Source: S5-A14a sp050908895
GTDB taxonomy: Bacteria > Bacillota > Clostridia > Peptostreptococcales > Anaerovoracaceae
Direction of reading: 5' to 3'
DNA: 64,000 nucleotides
Assembly: GCA_050908895.1 (NCBI GenBank)
Contig: CP171222.1
Coordinates: 744,001 to 808,000, forward strand
A model generated the notes under the pieces. The model did not search any database, was not told where the DNA came from, and was given only the letters and a program-made list of their open reading frames with translations. The position numbers were made by a program, and so were the translations under genes. Shown piece by piece: positions 53,561 through 61,200 of this stretch. Every line of letters starts with the position of its first letter. Position 1 is the first letter of the stretch.

Positions 53561-53782
53561 TTAAATAGGAGATTCATTTTTCGAAGCTTGATTTCTATCA
53601 TCAGCCCCACCAGATTTAATCCATTCATCTATTTCTGAAAGTTTAAATTTCCATAATCTACCCACTTTATATGCGGGCATATCTCGTTTTGAAATCCACT
53701 GTAAGATGGTTTCTCTTCCTACACCAAGATAGTTTTGTACATCTTTTACGGTCACCCAATTTTCAATACTTTTATTAGTCAT
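53561..53782 (-). CDS. Excisionase/MerR-type helix-turn-helix protein
   Basis: A 73-residue DNA-binding protein: WVTVKDVQNYLGVGRETILQWISKRDMPAYKVGRLWKFKLSEIDEWIKSGG is the winged-helix excisionase-family (HTH_17) fold. Such small proteins occur as excisionases and as regulators inside defence operons. GGAGG precedes the ATG, which overlaps the upstream gene by eight bases. Its position between the Ig-like protein and HamA argues for a regulator of the defence operon; excision is the alternative. Confidence 0.8.
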   Translation of the reverse strand: MTNKSIENWVTVKDVQNYLGVGRETILQWISKRDMPAYKVGRLWKFKLSEIDEWIKSGGADDRNQASKNESPI

Positions 53783-54593
53783 TAGTTTCCTCCGTTAAGT
53801 TAGCATTAAATGTGACATTAATTTCAACTTCAAATAATTTTTTGTTGCTTGGAAAGCAATTATTACCATCACTATCTTGCATTTCCCAAATTGCATTATG
53901 TATACCTTCGGAACCGCGAGCATCAATGCTTGTGGTTATTTTTATTATTGTATGTGGATTTGTTTCCGGAATAGTAATTTGTGTTTCCGAAAACTTTGGC
54001 TTTAATTCATTGGTGTTTTTTAATTTTAAAGTTCTATTTTGCCAAATAACTGTCCCATCATTATGAATAACCCAGGTATGTGTGACTTTTTCATAGCAAT
54101 TAAGGTTGTATCTAAATGGAACCTTTTCAATCCAAATACCATCACCTGAATATAGTGGCTTAATTGGTCCGCAATTTGATTTTTCAGATATAAGAATTTG
54201 TTTTCTGTACTCTGAAGATACTAAACATTCAATATCTTCAGATTTACTTTTTATAAATGATTGAAATTGAATGGCTAAAGCCATGCAAAAATTCGATTTA
54301 TCAATATTTTCAAGTTTTGATATTCCAAAAGAATCTGCAATTTGTTCGAGTTTATCATCTTGCAAATGTTTCTCAAAAAAATCTTTTATGGAAACTATAT
54401 CTATATTAGAAGGGAAGTGTCTTTTCATATTGTATGTGAAATGTTTTGTGCCATTGTATATGGACTTAAGATAATCGTCTGAATAATTTCTTTTAATGTT
54501 TGCAGACCTAAATAGTTGTTTTAAATATCTATATTGTGATTCGTATCCCATGCTTTGCGAGGATACATGAGTGCAAAATTCAGAAAAAATCAT
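53775..54593 (-). CDS. NBR1-Ig-like domain protein in the defence operon
   Basis: A 272-residue protein. The C-terminal 110 residues (THTWVIHNDGTVIWQNRTLKL, HTIIKITTSIDARGSEGIHNAIWEMQD, KKLFEVEINVTF) resemble the Ig-like domain first described in NBR1. The N-terminal 160 residues are helical (MIFSEFCTHVSSQSMGYESQYRYLKQLF) and unassigned. No signal peptide, so it is cytosolic. I chose ATG 54593, with GAGGTG seven bases upstream. First gene of the six-gene leftward operon. It might be a sensor or adaptor for the Hachiman-like complex; this is inference. Confidence 0.65.
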   Translation of the reverse strand: MIFSEFCTHVSSQSMGYESQYRYLKQLFRSANIKRNYSDDYLKSIYNGTKHFTYNMKRHFPSNIDIVSIKDFFEKHLQDDKLEQIADSFGISKLENIDKSNFCMALAIQFQSFIKSKSEDIECLVSSEYRKQILISEKSNCGPIKPLYSGDGIWIEKVPFRYNLNCYEKVTHTWVIHNDGTVIWQNRTLKLKNTNELKPKFSETQITIPETNPHTIIKITTSIDARGSEGIHNAIWEMQDSDGNNCFPSNKKLFEVEINVTFNANLTEETND

Positions 54594-54614
54594 TAATATC
54601 ACCTCTTTTATAAA

Positions 54615-54658
54615 AAGAACCATGAAAAGAACCAAAGAACCTTTATTTAACCATGGTT
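54615..54658. repeat. AAGAACC repeats and palindrome upstream of the defence operon
   Basis: AAGAACC occurs three times (54615, 54627, 54635) and is followed by the palindrome AACCATGGTT (54649-54658). Placed just before the first gene of the leftward operon, these are candidate regulator-binding sites. Confidence 0.5.
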
Positions 54659-55158
54659 ATATATTTTATGTAAAAAATTCCCCAAGTATCATATTTATAG
54701 ATAATAAATGCTTAAGCCAAATTTTATTATATTTATTATATCACATTAATGTTTGTAAAAATAGTATAAATAGTCATAAACGAGTCTTGATTCACTACGG
54801 ATATGTTTTATGTGATATATGTCAAAAAAATTATTTAGTGGTTTATCGTTTACAAAATATAAAGTCAGCTCACTAGGATGGTTGCTGGTTAATAAATGAT
54901 GGTTCATTTTTATGCAATATTCCGCGTGTGTATTTACTTTAATTTCAAACCTAAGGAGGAATTACAATGGAGAAATTATGAATGAGAAAAGGGGAGGTAT
55001 ATTACTTCACTTTAGAAGAACAAAGAGCAAAAGGTGGGCTCTAAAAAAATAACCTTATATATAACTAAGTAGTGACTGATTTACAGTAATCGGCCTACAA
55101 AAACAAAATATCACAGAGCCTGATTAGCTATAGGGCAACTGGGATACATCATTTGGCA
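54659..55158. other. Non-coding stretch between defence island and phage module
   Basis: AT-rich sequence with no convincing gene. A reading frame at 54571-54876 lacks a ribosome site. Around 54955 an AAGGAGG precedes a four-codon frame (MEKL), and ATGs at 54978 and 54982 open frames of only 24 and 18 codons, the latter reading MRKGEVYYFTLEEQRAKGGL-like peptide; these are too short to support. Confidence 0.4.
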
Positions 55159-55256
55159 CTCATGGATTTAACCATGAGGCGCTATGTGAAGTACCTCTAT
55201 TTTCCTATGGCTATTTTTAGTTATATCAAGGTCGGTACTTCGCATAGTATCGACCT
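55159..55256 (+). promoter_or_regulatory. Leader with alternative hairpins before the sigma-like gene
   Basis: CTCATGG / CCATGAG forms a first small hairpin (55159-55178). CTATGTGAAGTACC (55182) pairs with GGTACTTCGCATAG (55234) over 14 positions with one G-T pair. A competing hairpin AGGTCG (55229) / CGACCT (55251), followed by ATTTTGT, uses part of the same sequence. Mutually exclusive folds of this kind suggest attenuation or another RNA-level switch. Confidence 0.5.
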
Positions 55257-55306
55257 ATTTTGTATTCCGGCCCTATCTGCTAACAGCAGAAAGGACAGGA
55301 AATTTT

Positions 55307-55798
55307 ATGACTAGAAAATTTAAAACAGCGGAGAAGAATCGTGTTAACTATGTGTATTACACAGCAGATGGAAAGAAAATTGTAATAAAACCGGGGGAAA
55401 ACGGTGTAACGGAAGAGATGATTACACTCCTTCATACTTATGATGATGAGGAAGTGGATGCAGAACGTAGAGAGGATTACCATGCACCTGTTCGTTTTGA
55501 AGGCTATTCAGATGATGAGGGTTTAGAACTTGAAAGCAGAAACTCATATCTTGCTGATTCGTCAGCAGATCCATTTGAAAAGCTGTTAGAGGCTATTAAA
55601 GAGGAAGAATTGGAAACAAAGATTAGTAATCTTAAATCAGCTTTATCTACACTTACGGAAAAACAGAGGGAAACGATAGATAAAAAATTTTTCAGAAATA
55701 TGACAAATACAGCTATTGCTATTGAAGAAGGTGTAAGTGAAACAGCCATTAGAAATAGGTTAGCAAAAATATACAAAAATTTAGAGAAAAAGATTTAA
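55307..55798 (+). CDS. Phage sigma-70 region 4-like protein
   Basis: A 163-residue protein whose last 60 residues (LKSALSTLTEKQRETIDKKFFRNMTNTAIAIEEGVSETAIRNRLAKIYKNLEKK) match sigma-70 region 4 with its helix-turn-helix. The first 100 residues are acidic and unassigned. Such proteins open early regions of many Bacillota prophages. AGGACAGGA lies upstream of the ATG. It is followed at once by a terminator. A transcription activator of the phage genes is the likely role. Confidence 0.78.
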   Translation: MTRKFKTAEKNRVNYVYYTADGKKIVIKPGENGVTEEMITLLHTYDDEEVDAERREDYHAPVRFEGYSDDEGLELESRNSYLADSSADPFEKLLEAIKEEELETKISNLKSALSTLTEKQRETIDKKFFRNMTNTAIAIEEGVSETAIRNRLAKIYKNLEKKI

Positions 55799-55829
55799 GA
55801 AGAGGGGGTTCGAATCCCCTTCTTTTTTT
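55797..55829 (+). terminator. Terminator containing a tRNA T-arm-like loop
   Basis: AAGAAG, a bulged A, GGGG pairs with CCCCTTCTT and is followed by T7. The loop region GGGGGTTCGAATCCCC is identical in form to a tRNA T-arm. Confidence 0.75.
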
Positions 55830-55878
55830 GCATATACACAGAGGGAGAGAAAAAATCCTTCGGAAAGGAGAAAGCAAT

Positions 55879-56073
55879 ATGAAGCATAAGGTATGTATTA
55901 AAGTTGCAAAATCGGATGGTATGGCAGAGCCAGTGGTTAGAAGCAAGAGTCTTAGTATTAGAAGAAAAATTTTAGATTTTTTCTTTGGTCCTAAGGTAAA
56001 TGTACTTGTTTTATCCAGTGGCGATTCTGTTCAGGCCGTTGAGATTAGAGAACTTAAAAATGGAGGTGAGTAA
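55879..56073 (+). CDS. Small basic phage protein
   Basis: A 64-residue protein of unknown function (MKHKVCIKVAKSDGMAEPVV, then RRKILDFFFGPKVNVLVLSSGDSVQAVEI). GAAAGGAG precedes ATG 55879; the longer frame to 55828 has no site. No domain recognised. First of a closely packed run of early phage genes. Confidence 0.6.
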   Translation: MKHKVCIKVAKSDGMAEPVVRSKSLSIRRKILDFFFGPKVNVLVLSSGDSVQAVEIRELKNGGE

Positions 56074-56074
56074 G

Positions 56075-56356
56075 ATGGACAAAAAATTAATACTTGATGT
56101 AGCAAAGCAAATGCGAAAACTTGCAGATTCGATTGAGGCTTTGGCAAATGAAGAAAATGTTAAACCGATTGAAAGTGAAGAAAAAGATATATCACTTGAA
56201 GATGTAAGGGCAGTGCTTGCAAAAATCAGTCAACATGGTTTAGCGGGCGAAGTTAAAAAATTGATTGAAAAATATGGTGGCACAAAACTATCAGATGTAG
56301 CCCCTAAAAATTACCAGAATTTATTAGAGGATGCAAAGGAGATAAAAGTTGAGTAA
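56075..56356 (+). CDS. Phage protein preceding the DUF2800 gene
   Basis: A 93-residue helical, charged protein (MDKKLILDVAKQMRKLADSIEALANE, then EDVRAVLAKISQHGLAGEVKKLIEKYGGTKLSDV). Proteins of this type commonly sit directly before DUF2800 in Bacillota prophages; the function is unknown. GGAGGTGAG precedes ATG 56075, and the 3' end overlaps the next gene by eight bases. The longer frame back to 56000 runs inside the preceding gene. Confidence 0.7.
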   Translation: MDKKLILDVAKQMRKLADSIEALANEENVKPIESEEKDISLEDVRAVLAKISQHGLAGEVKKLIEKYGGTKLSDVAPKNYQNLLEDAKEIKVE

Positions 56357-57491
56357 AGTACATTCTATTTTATCCCCATCGGCTTCACACAGGTGGCTAA
56401 ACTGTACTCCAAGTGCAATGCTCGAGCAAGAATTTGAAAATAAGACATCCGAGGCAGCAGAAGAAGGAACGGCAGCACACGCTTTTTGTGAACACAAACT
56501 TCGTAAATCCTTAAAACTTAGAAGTAAAAGACCTGTATCTGATTACGATAGTGATGAAATGCAGGAATGTACCGATGCTTATGTGGATTTTGTAAATGAA
56601 CAGCTGGAAATTGCAAAACAGCGTTGTAGGGATCCTCTTATCCTAATTGAAGAAAAGGTGGACTTTTCAAGATATGTACCGAATGGTTTTGGAACAGCAG
56701 ACTGTTTGATAATTTCGGATGATGAACTTCACATAGTTGATTTCAAATACGGACAAGGCATTTTAGTAGATGCCTATGACAATCCGCAGATGAAATGCTA
56801 TGCACTTGGAGCACTTGAAACCTATGGTAACCTTTATGACATTACGAATGTAAGCATGAGTATTTTTCAGCCAAGAAGAGAGAATGTTTCAATATGGAAA
56901 ACTACAGTAAAGGAACTAAGAGACTGGGCTGAGAATGTATTAAAACCTAAAGCTGAATTAGCTCTTAAAGGGGAAGGTGAATACAGGTGTGGAGAATGGT
57001 GCAGGTTCTGCAGGGCAGCAGTAAGGTGCAGAGCAAGAGCAGAAGAAAAGCTAAGGCTTGCAGAAGATGAATTTAAGTTGCCACCACTCATAAGTGATGA
57101 AGAAATTGAAGAGATTCTAAAGGTTATACCGGATTTAACTAAATGGGCAGCAGATATTCAAAATTATGCTCTCGATATGGCATTAAATCATGGTAAAGAG
57201 TGGTCTGGATTTAAGGTTGTAGAAGGTAGATCGGTTAGGAAGTATAAGGATGAAAATGCTGTTATAGAGAAAGCAAAAGAAAATGGCTATACAGATATTT
57301 TCAAATCCAGCCTCATTACTCTAACAGAAATGCAGAAACTGATGGGAAAGAAGAAATTTGAAGAACTTTTGGGTGATTTAATTATAAAGCCAAAAGGAAA
57401 GCCGACACTTGTACCTATAGCAGATAAGAGACCGGCTATTAAGCTAGAAGATGTTAAAAATGAATTTAATGAAATAACGGAGGAAAACTAA
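56349..57491 (+). CDS. DUF2800 phage protein (PD-(D/E)XK/Cas4-like nuclease)
   Basis: A 380-residue protein. HSILSPSASHRWLNCTPSAMLE and AAEEGTAAHAFCEHKL are the DUF2800 N-terminal signatures. GFGTADCLIISDDELHIVDFKYGQG supplies the D and D-x-K of a RecB/Cas4-type nuclease, and cysteines at CGEWCRFCRAAVRC near residue 215 could hold an iron-sulfur cluster, as in Cas4. It starts with TTG, seven bases after AAGGAG. Expected to act in phage recombination or replication with the DUF2815 protein next to it. Confidence 0.88.
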   Translation: MSKVHSILSPSASHRWLNCTPSAMLEQEFENKTSEAAEEGTAAHAFCEHKLRKSLKLRSKRPVSDYDSDEMQECTDAYVDFVNEQLEIAKQRCRDPLILIEEKVDFSRYVPNGFGTADCLIISDDELHIVDFKYGQGILVDAYDNPQMKCYALGALETYGNLYDITNVSMSIFQPRRENVSIWKTTVKELRDWAENVLKPKAELALKGEGEYRCGEWCRFCRAAVRCRARAEEKLRLAEDEFKLPPLISDEEIEEILKVIPDLTKWAADIQNYALDMALNHGKEWSGFKVVEGRSVRKYKDENAVIEKAKENGYTDIFKSSLITLTEMQKLMGKKKFEELLGDLIIKPKGKPTLVPIADKRPAIKLEDVKNEFNEITEEN

Positions 57492-57492
57492 A

Positions 57493-58038
57493 ATGACAAT
57501 GAACAAAACAAAGGTAATTACAGGTAAAGATACAAGACTTTCATACTTTAATGGTTGGGAGCCTAAATCAATAAATGGCGGTCCGGAAAGATATAGTGTG
57601 TCTGTATTAATTCCAAAGGACGATACAGAAACTTTGGAGCAGATTGAAAAAGCAATTGATGCTACAATCGAAGAAGGGATTGGTAAATTTGGAGGTAAAA
57701 AGCCCAATAAAAAAACGATTAAGCTTCCACTTAGAGATGGTGATACCGAGCGTGATGATGAGGCATATAAAGGGCACTATTTCATCAATGCTAACAGCGT
57801 GACACCGCCACAGATTGTTGACAAGGCTGTAAAACCTATTTTGGATCGTAGTGAAGTATATTCAGGCTGTTATGCTAGGGTGTCTCTGAACTTTTATGCC
57901 TTTAATTCTAATGGAAATAAAGGGGTTGCTTGTGGGCTTGGTAACATCCAAAAAATCAGAGATGGTGAGATGCTTGGCGGAAGAACAAATGCAACGGATG
58001 ATTTTACAAGTCTTGAAGATGATGATTTCTTAGCCTAG
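57493..58038 (+). CDS. DUF2815 phage protein, probable single-strand DNA-binding protein
   Basis: A 181-residue protein. TGKDTRLSYFNGWEPKSINGGPERYSVSVLIPK and GHYFINANSVTPPQIVD are characteristic of DUF2815, a phage OB-fold-like family that accompanies DUF2800 and DNA polymerase. It ends with an acidic tail (EDDDFLA) like those of single-strand-binding proteins, which bind partners through that tail. GGAGG precedes the ATG, two bases after the DUF2800 stop. The SSB role is inferred from family context and the tail. Confidence 0.85.
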   Translation: MTMNKTKVITGKDTRLSYFNGWEPKSINGGPERYSVSVLIPKDDTETLEQIEKAIDATIEEGIGKFGGKKPNKKTIKLPLRDGDTERDDEAYKGHYFINANSVTPPQIVDKAVKPILDRSEVYSGCYARVSLNFYAFNSNGNKGVACGLGNIQKIRDGEMLGGRTNATDDFTSLEDDDFLA

Positions 58039-58048
58039 GAGGTGCCAG

Positions 58049-58198
58049 ATGACGAAAATAGAAAGTTTAATGCTTGCCATATCTTTTGGAGCTGTTATGG
58101 GACAACTCATAGCTAACATAGGTATCTTAATAAAATACTGGAGAGAGAATCGCAAGTTAAAGAAAAAGCTGGAGGATAAGAATTATGAATCTAATTGA
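58049..58198 (+). CDS. Small phage membrane protein
   Basis: A 49-residue protein with a hydrophobic segment (LMLAISFGAVMGQLIANIGILI) then a very basic helix (RENRKLKKKLEDK). AGGAGGTG precedes the ATG. Overlaps the next small gene by 14 bases. Function unknown. Confidence 0.6.
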   Translation: MTKIESLMLAISFGAVMGQLIANIGILIKYWRENRKLKKKLEDKNYESN

Positions 58199-58298
58199 TT
58201 GGTTTGTTGCTATCTTTATCGGCACATGGCTCTTTGATTTCGTAGTAAAGACACTTGTGAGCCTGTATCTAGATATTAGAAATAAGATAAAAAGATAG
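58185..58298 (+). CDS. Very small phage membrane protein
   Basis: A 37-residue peptide, MNLIDWFVAIFIGTWLFDFV then a basic end. GGAGG lies nine bases before the ATG, and translation is coupled to the preceding gene. One membrane helix; function unknown. Confidence 0.5.
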   Translation: MNLIDWFVAIFIGTWLFDFVVKTLVSLYLDIRNKIKR

Positions 58299-58304
58299 AA
58301 GAGA

Positions 58305-58331
58305 GGGTGGCACTAATCTGCCACCCATATT
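58305..58331 (+). terminator. Terminator or attenuator before the DNA polymerase gene
   Basis: A perfect eight-base-pair stem GGGTGGCA / TGCCACCC with a six-base loop, followed by ATATTTTT. Confidence 0.8.
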
Positions 58332-58350
58332 TTTGTTGGAGGTGGAAAAA

Positions 58351-60330
58351 TTGAAATCTATCAGTATAGACATAGAAACATATAGTAGTGTGGATTTAAG
58401 AAAAGCAGGCGTATATAAATATGCTGAGTCAGATGATTTTGAAATTCTACTGTTTGCTTACAGTGTGGATGGAAACGACATCAAAGTTATAGATTTGGCG
58501 AAAGGTGAGAATATACCTAAGGAAATTTTAGCTGCACTCACAGATGATAGCATCACAAAATGGGCATTTAATGCACAATTTGAAAGGATATGTTTATCAA
58601 GATATTTAAGAGATAAGAGAATAAAACTGGATAATTTTTATGATAATCGTGAATCTAATGACATGTTCTTAAATCCTGTTTCTTGGAAATGTACGATGAT
58701 TTGGTCTGCCACACTTGGACTTCCACTATCTCTTGAAGGTGTAGGAGCTGTACTTGGGCTTGATAAGCAAAAGTTAAGTGAAGGTAAAAACCTCATCAAT
58801 TACTTTTGTAAGCCATGCAGTCCGACAAAGACTAACGGCAAAAGAACTAGAAACAGATATTTTCATGATAAAGAAAAGTGGGAAATGTTCAAATCATACA
58901 ATAAGCGGGATGTTGAAGTAGAGGTGGGAATTCAAGCAAAACTTTCAAAGTTTCCTGTATCAAATGAAGTATGGGACGAGTTTTATCTCGACCAAGAAAT
59001 CAACAATAGAGGGATAGCTATTGATTCGGTATTTGTTGATTCTGCAATTCAGTTAGACACACAAGTTAAAGAAAATCTTATGGAAAGACTATCTGCTATA
59101 ACTGGACTTGAAAATCCAAACTCTGTACTTCAAATGAAAGGCTGGTTATCTAAAAACGGACTTGAAATGGAATCTCTAGGTAAAAAGGAGGTGGCAAAAG
59201 AGATAAAGACAGCACCGGATGAATTAGTCGAGGTTTTACGTTTAAGGCAGCAACTATCTAAGTCATCGGTCAAAAAGTATACAGCTATGAAAAATTCTGC
59301 GTGTAATGACAAAAGAGAAAGAGGTATGTTTCGTTTCTATGGAGCAAACAGAACCGGTAGGTTTGCAGGTAGGCTAGTTCAGCTTCAAAACCTGCCACAA
59401 AACCATCTACCTGATTTAGCGGAGGCTAGGAGTTTAGTAAAGCAGAAAAATGTTCAGGCTCTTGAAATGCTGTATGAAGATATCCCAGATACTTTATCCC
59501 AGCTTATAAGGACAGCCTTCGTTCCAAAGAAGAATCATAAATTTATAGTAGCGGATTTTTCAGCGATTGAAGCAAGAGTCCTAGCTTACCTTGCAGGAGA
59601 GAAATGGAGAATGAAAGTCTTTGAAGAAGGTAAAGATATCTACTGCTCATCAGCTAGTCAAATGTTTGGAGTTCCGGTTGAAAAGCATGGGATAAACGGG
59701 CACTTAAGGCAGAAAGGAAAAATTGCAGAATTAGCACTTGGATACGGGGGATCAGTTGGAGCGTTAAAAGCAATGGGAGCTCTTGAGATGGGGCTTGAGG
59801 AAGATGAACTTCAGCCACTTGTAGATGCTTGGAGAAACTCCAATTCTATGGTTACTGCTTTATGGTGGGAAGTAGACAAGGCAGTAAAAAACTGTATTAA
59901 AGAAAGGATTACTACAGAAACTCATAGTATTAAGTTTAGTTACAAAAGTGGATTTCTTTTTATTACACTTCCTTCCGGAAGAAAACTTGCCTATGTAAAA
60001 CCAAGAATTGGTGAGAATAAGTTTGGAGGAGAGTCTGTTACTTATGAGGGAGTAGGTAGCACAAAAAAATGGGAGAGGTTAGAGAGCTACGGACCTAAGT
60101 TTGTAGAAAATATTATTCAAGCTATTTCAAGAGATATATTGGTTTATGCTATGAAAAATTTGAGTACTTACAGGATTGTTGCCCATGTACATGATGAAAT
60201 TATTATAGAGGCAAATAAAGATGTAAGTCTTGACTCTATCTGTGAAATTATGGGAAGAACTCCGCCTTGGGCAAAAGGGTTACTTTTAAGGGCGGATGGA
60301 TACGAATGCGAATTTTATAAAAAAGATTAA
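58351..60330 (+). CDS. Phage family A DNA polymerase with 3'-5' exonuclease
   Basis: A 659-residue replicative polymerase. The exonuclease domain shows SIDIETYSSVDL (D-x-E), WAFNAQFERICL and YNKRDVEVEV; the polymerase domain shows VADFSAIEARVLAYLAGE (motif A), KIAELALGYGGSVGAL (motif B) and AHVHDEIIIE (motif C). No 5' nuclease domain. I chose TTG 58351, preceded by GGAGGTGG, as MKSISIDIETYS is the family N-terminus; upstream in-frame TTG 58333 overlaps the ribosome site. Ends just before a T-arm-like sequence and a terminator. Confidence 0.93.
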   Translation: MKSISIDIETYSSVDLRKAGVYKYAESDDFEILLFAYSVDGNDIKVIDLAKGENIPKEILAALTDDSITKWAFNAQFERICLSRYLRDKRIKLDNFYDNRESNDMFLNPVSWKCTMIWSATLGLPLSLEGVGAVLGLDKQKLSEGKNLINYFCKPCSPTKTNGKRTRNRYFHDKEKWEMFKSYNKRDVEVEVGIQAKLSKFPVSNEVWDEFYLDQEINNRGIAIDSVFVDSAIQLDTQVKENLMERLSAITGLENPNSVLQMKGWLSKNGLEMESLGKKEVAKEIKTAPDELVEVLRLRQQLSKSSVKKYTAMKNSACNDKRERGMFRFYGANRTGRFAGRLVQLQNLPQNHLPDLAEARSLVKQKNVQALEMLYEDIPDTLSQLIRTAFVPKKNHKFIVADFSAIEARVLAYLAGEKWRMKVFEEGKDIYCSSASQMFGVPVEKHGINGHLRQKGKIAELALGYGGSVGALKAMGALEMGLEEDELQPLVDAWRNSNSMVTALWWEVDKAVKNCIKERITTETHSIKFSYKSGFLFITLPSGRKLAYVKPRIGENKFGGESVTYEGVGSTKKWERLESYGPKFVENIIQAISRDILVYAMKNLSTYRIVAHVHDEIIIEANKDVSLDSICEIMGRTPPWAKGLLLRADGYECEFYKKD

Positions 60331-60363
60331 AAAAGGGGGTTCGAATTAAGACGAATCTTCGCT

Positions 60364-60404
60364 TATAGACAGAAGGACACTTTCCTTCTGTCTATATTTT
60401 TTTT
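60364..60404 (+). terminator. Terminator after the DNA polymerase gene
   Basis: A perfect 13-base-pair stem TATAGACAGAAGG / CCTTCTGTCTATA with a seven-base loop, followed by T8. Upstream, AGGGGGTTCGAAT (60334-60346) repeats 13 bases of the T-arm-like loop at 55803. Confidence 0.92.
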
Positions 60405-60426
60405 AATTTTTAAAGGAGGATTCGCT

Positions 60427-61200
60427 ATGGACGAATTAATCAGAATTAACTATGACAGAGAAATCCCTACAGTAAACGGACGTGATTTGCACGATGCACT
60501 TGGCATCAACACCAAGTATGCAGATTGGTTTCCAAGAATGTGTGAATACGGCTTTTCTGAAGGACAGGACTATTGCTCAATTTTGAGAAATAGGTCTGAT
60601 GGGCTTCCAGGTAAAGGCTTAACAGACCATTTACTTACCATTGATATGGCAAAACAGCTGTGCATGATTCAAAGAACTGAAATTGGTAGGAAATTTCGTA
60701 GGTATTTCATTGAAGTGGAGGAGGCATGGAACTCACCTGAAGCTGTGATGGCAAGAGCATTACAATTTGCAAATCATCAGCTTGAAATTTTGAAACATCA
60801 TAACTTAGAACTTCTAGATACGGTTGCTGTACAAAATCAGCAGATTTCGGAGATGAAACCAAAAGCAAGCTACTACGATGTGGTTCTTAACTGTAAAGAC
60901 CTTCTTTCTATGAGGGCAATTGCAAAAGACTACGGAAAGTCGGCTCAGTGGATGAACAATTTACTGCATGAACTTGGGATTCAGTTCAAGCAATCGGATA
61001 TTTGGCTTTTGTACCAAAGGTATGCAGATAAGGGATATACCAGCACCAAAACACATAACTATCTGGGAAATAATGGGGAGTATCACTCAAGGATTCATAC
61101 CTACTGGACACAGAAAGGGAGACTTTTTATCTATGAACTTATGAAACAAAACGGAGTGTATCCACTGATTGAACAGGAGGAATGTAATGGGGAAATCTAA
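60427..61200 (+). CDS. Phage antirepressor (AntA/AntB and KilA-C domains)
   Basis: A 257-residue protein. The N-terminal AntA/AntB domain covers about residues 15-90 (RDLHDALGINTKYADWFPRM, HLLTIDMAKQLCMIQRTEIGRKFRRYFIEVEE). A coiled linker leads to a KilA-C DNA-binding domain (KASYYDVVLNCKDLLSMRAIAKDYGKSAQWMNNLL, YWTQKGRLFIYELM). Antirepressors relieve repression of phage lytic genes. AAAGGAGG precedes the ATG. Its end overlaps the DUF4406 gene by 14 bases. Confidence 0.92.
   Translation: MDELIRINYDREIPTVNGRDLHDALGINTKYADWFPRMCEYGFSEGQDYCSILRNRSDGLPGKGLTDHLLTIDMAKQLCMIQRTEIGRKFRRYFIEVEEAWNSPEAVMARALQFANHQLEILKHHNLELLDTVAVQNQQISEMKPKASYYDVVLNCKDLLSMRAIAKDYGKSAQWMNNLLHELGIQFKQSDIWLLYQRYADKGYTSTKTHNYLGNNGEYHSRIHTYWTQKGRLFIYELMKQNGVYPLIEQEECNGEI

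Noticed and set aside
54571..54876. A 101-codon open frame on the plus strand upstream of the phage module
   Set aside because: No ribosome site, low-complexity A/T-rich composition and overlap with the control region of the opposite operon.
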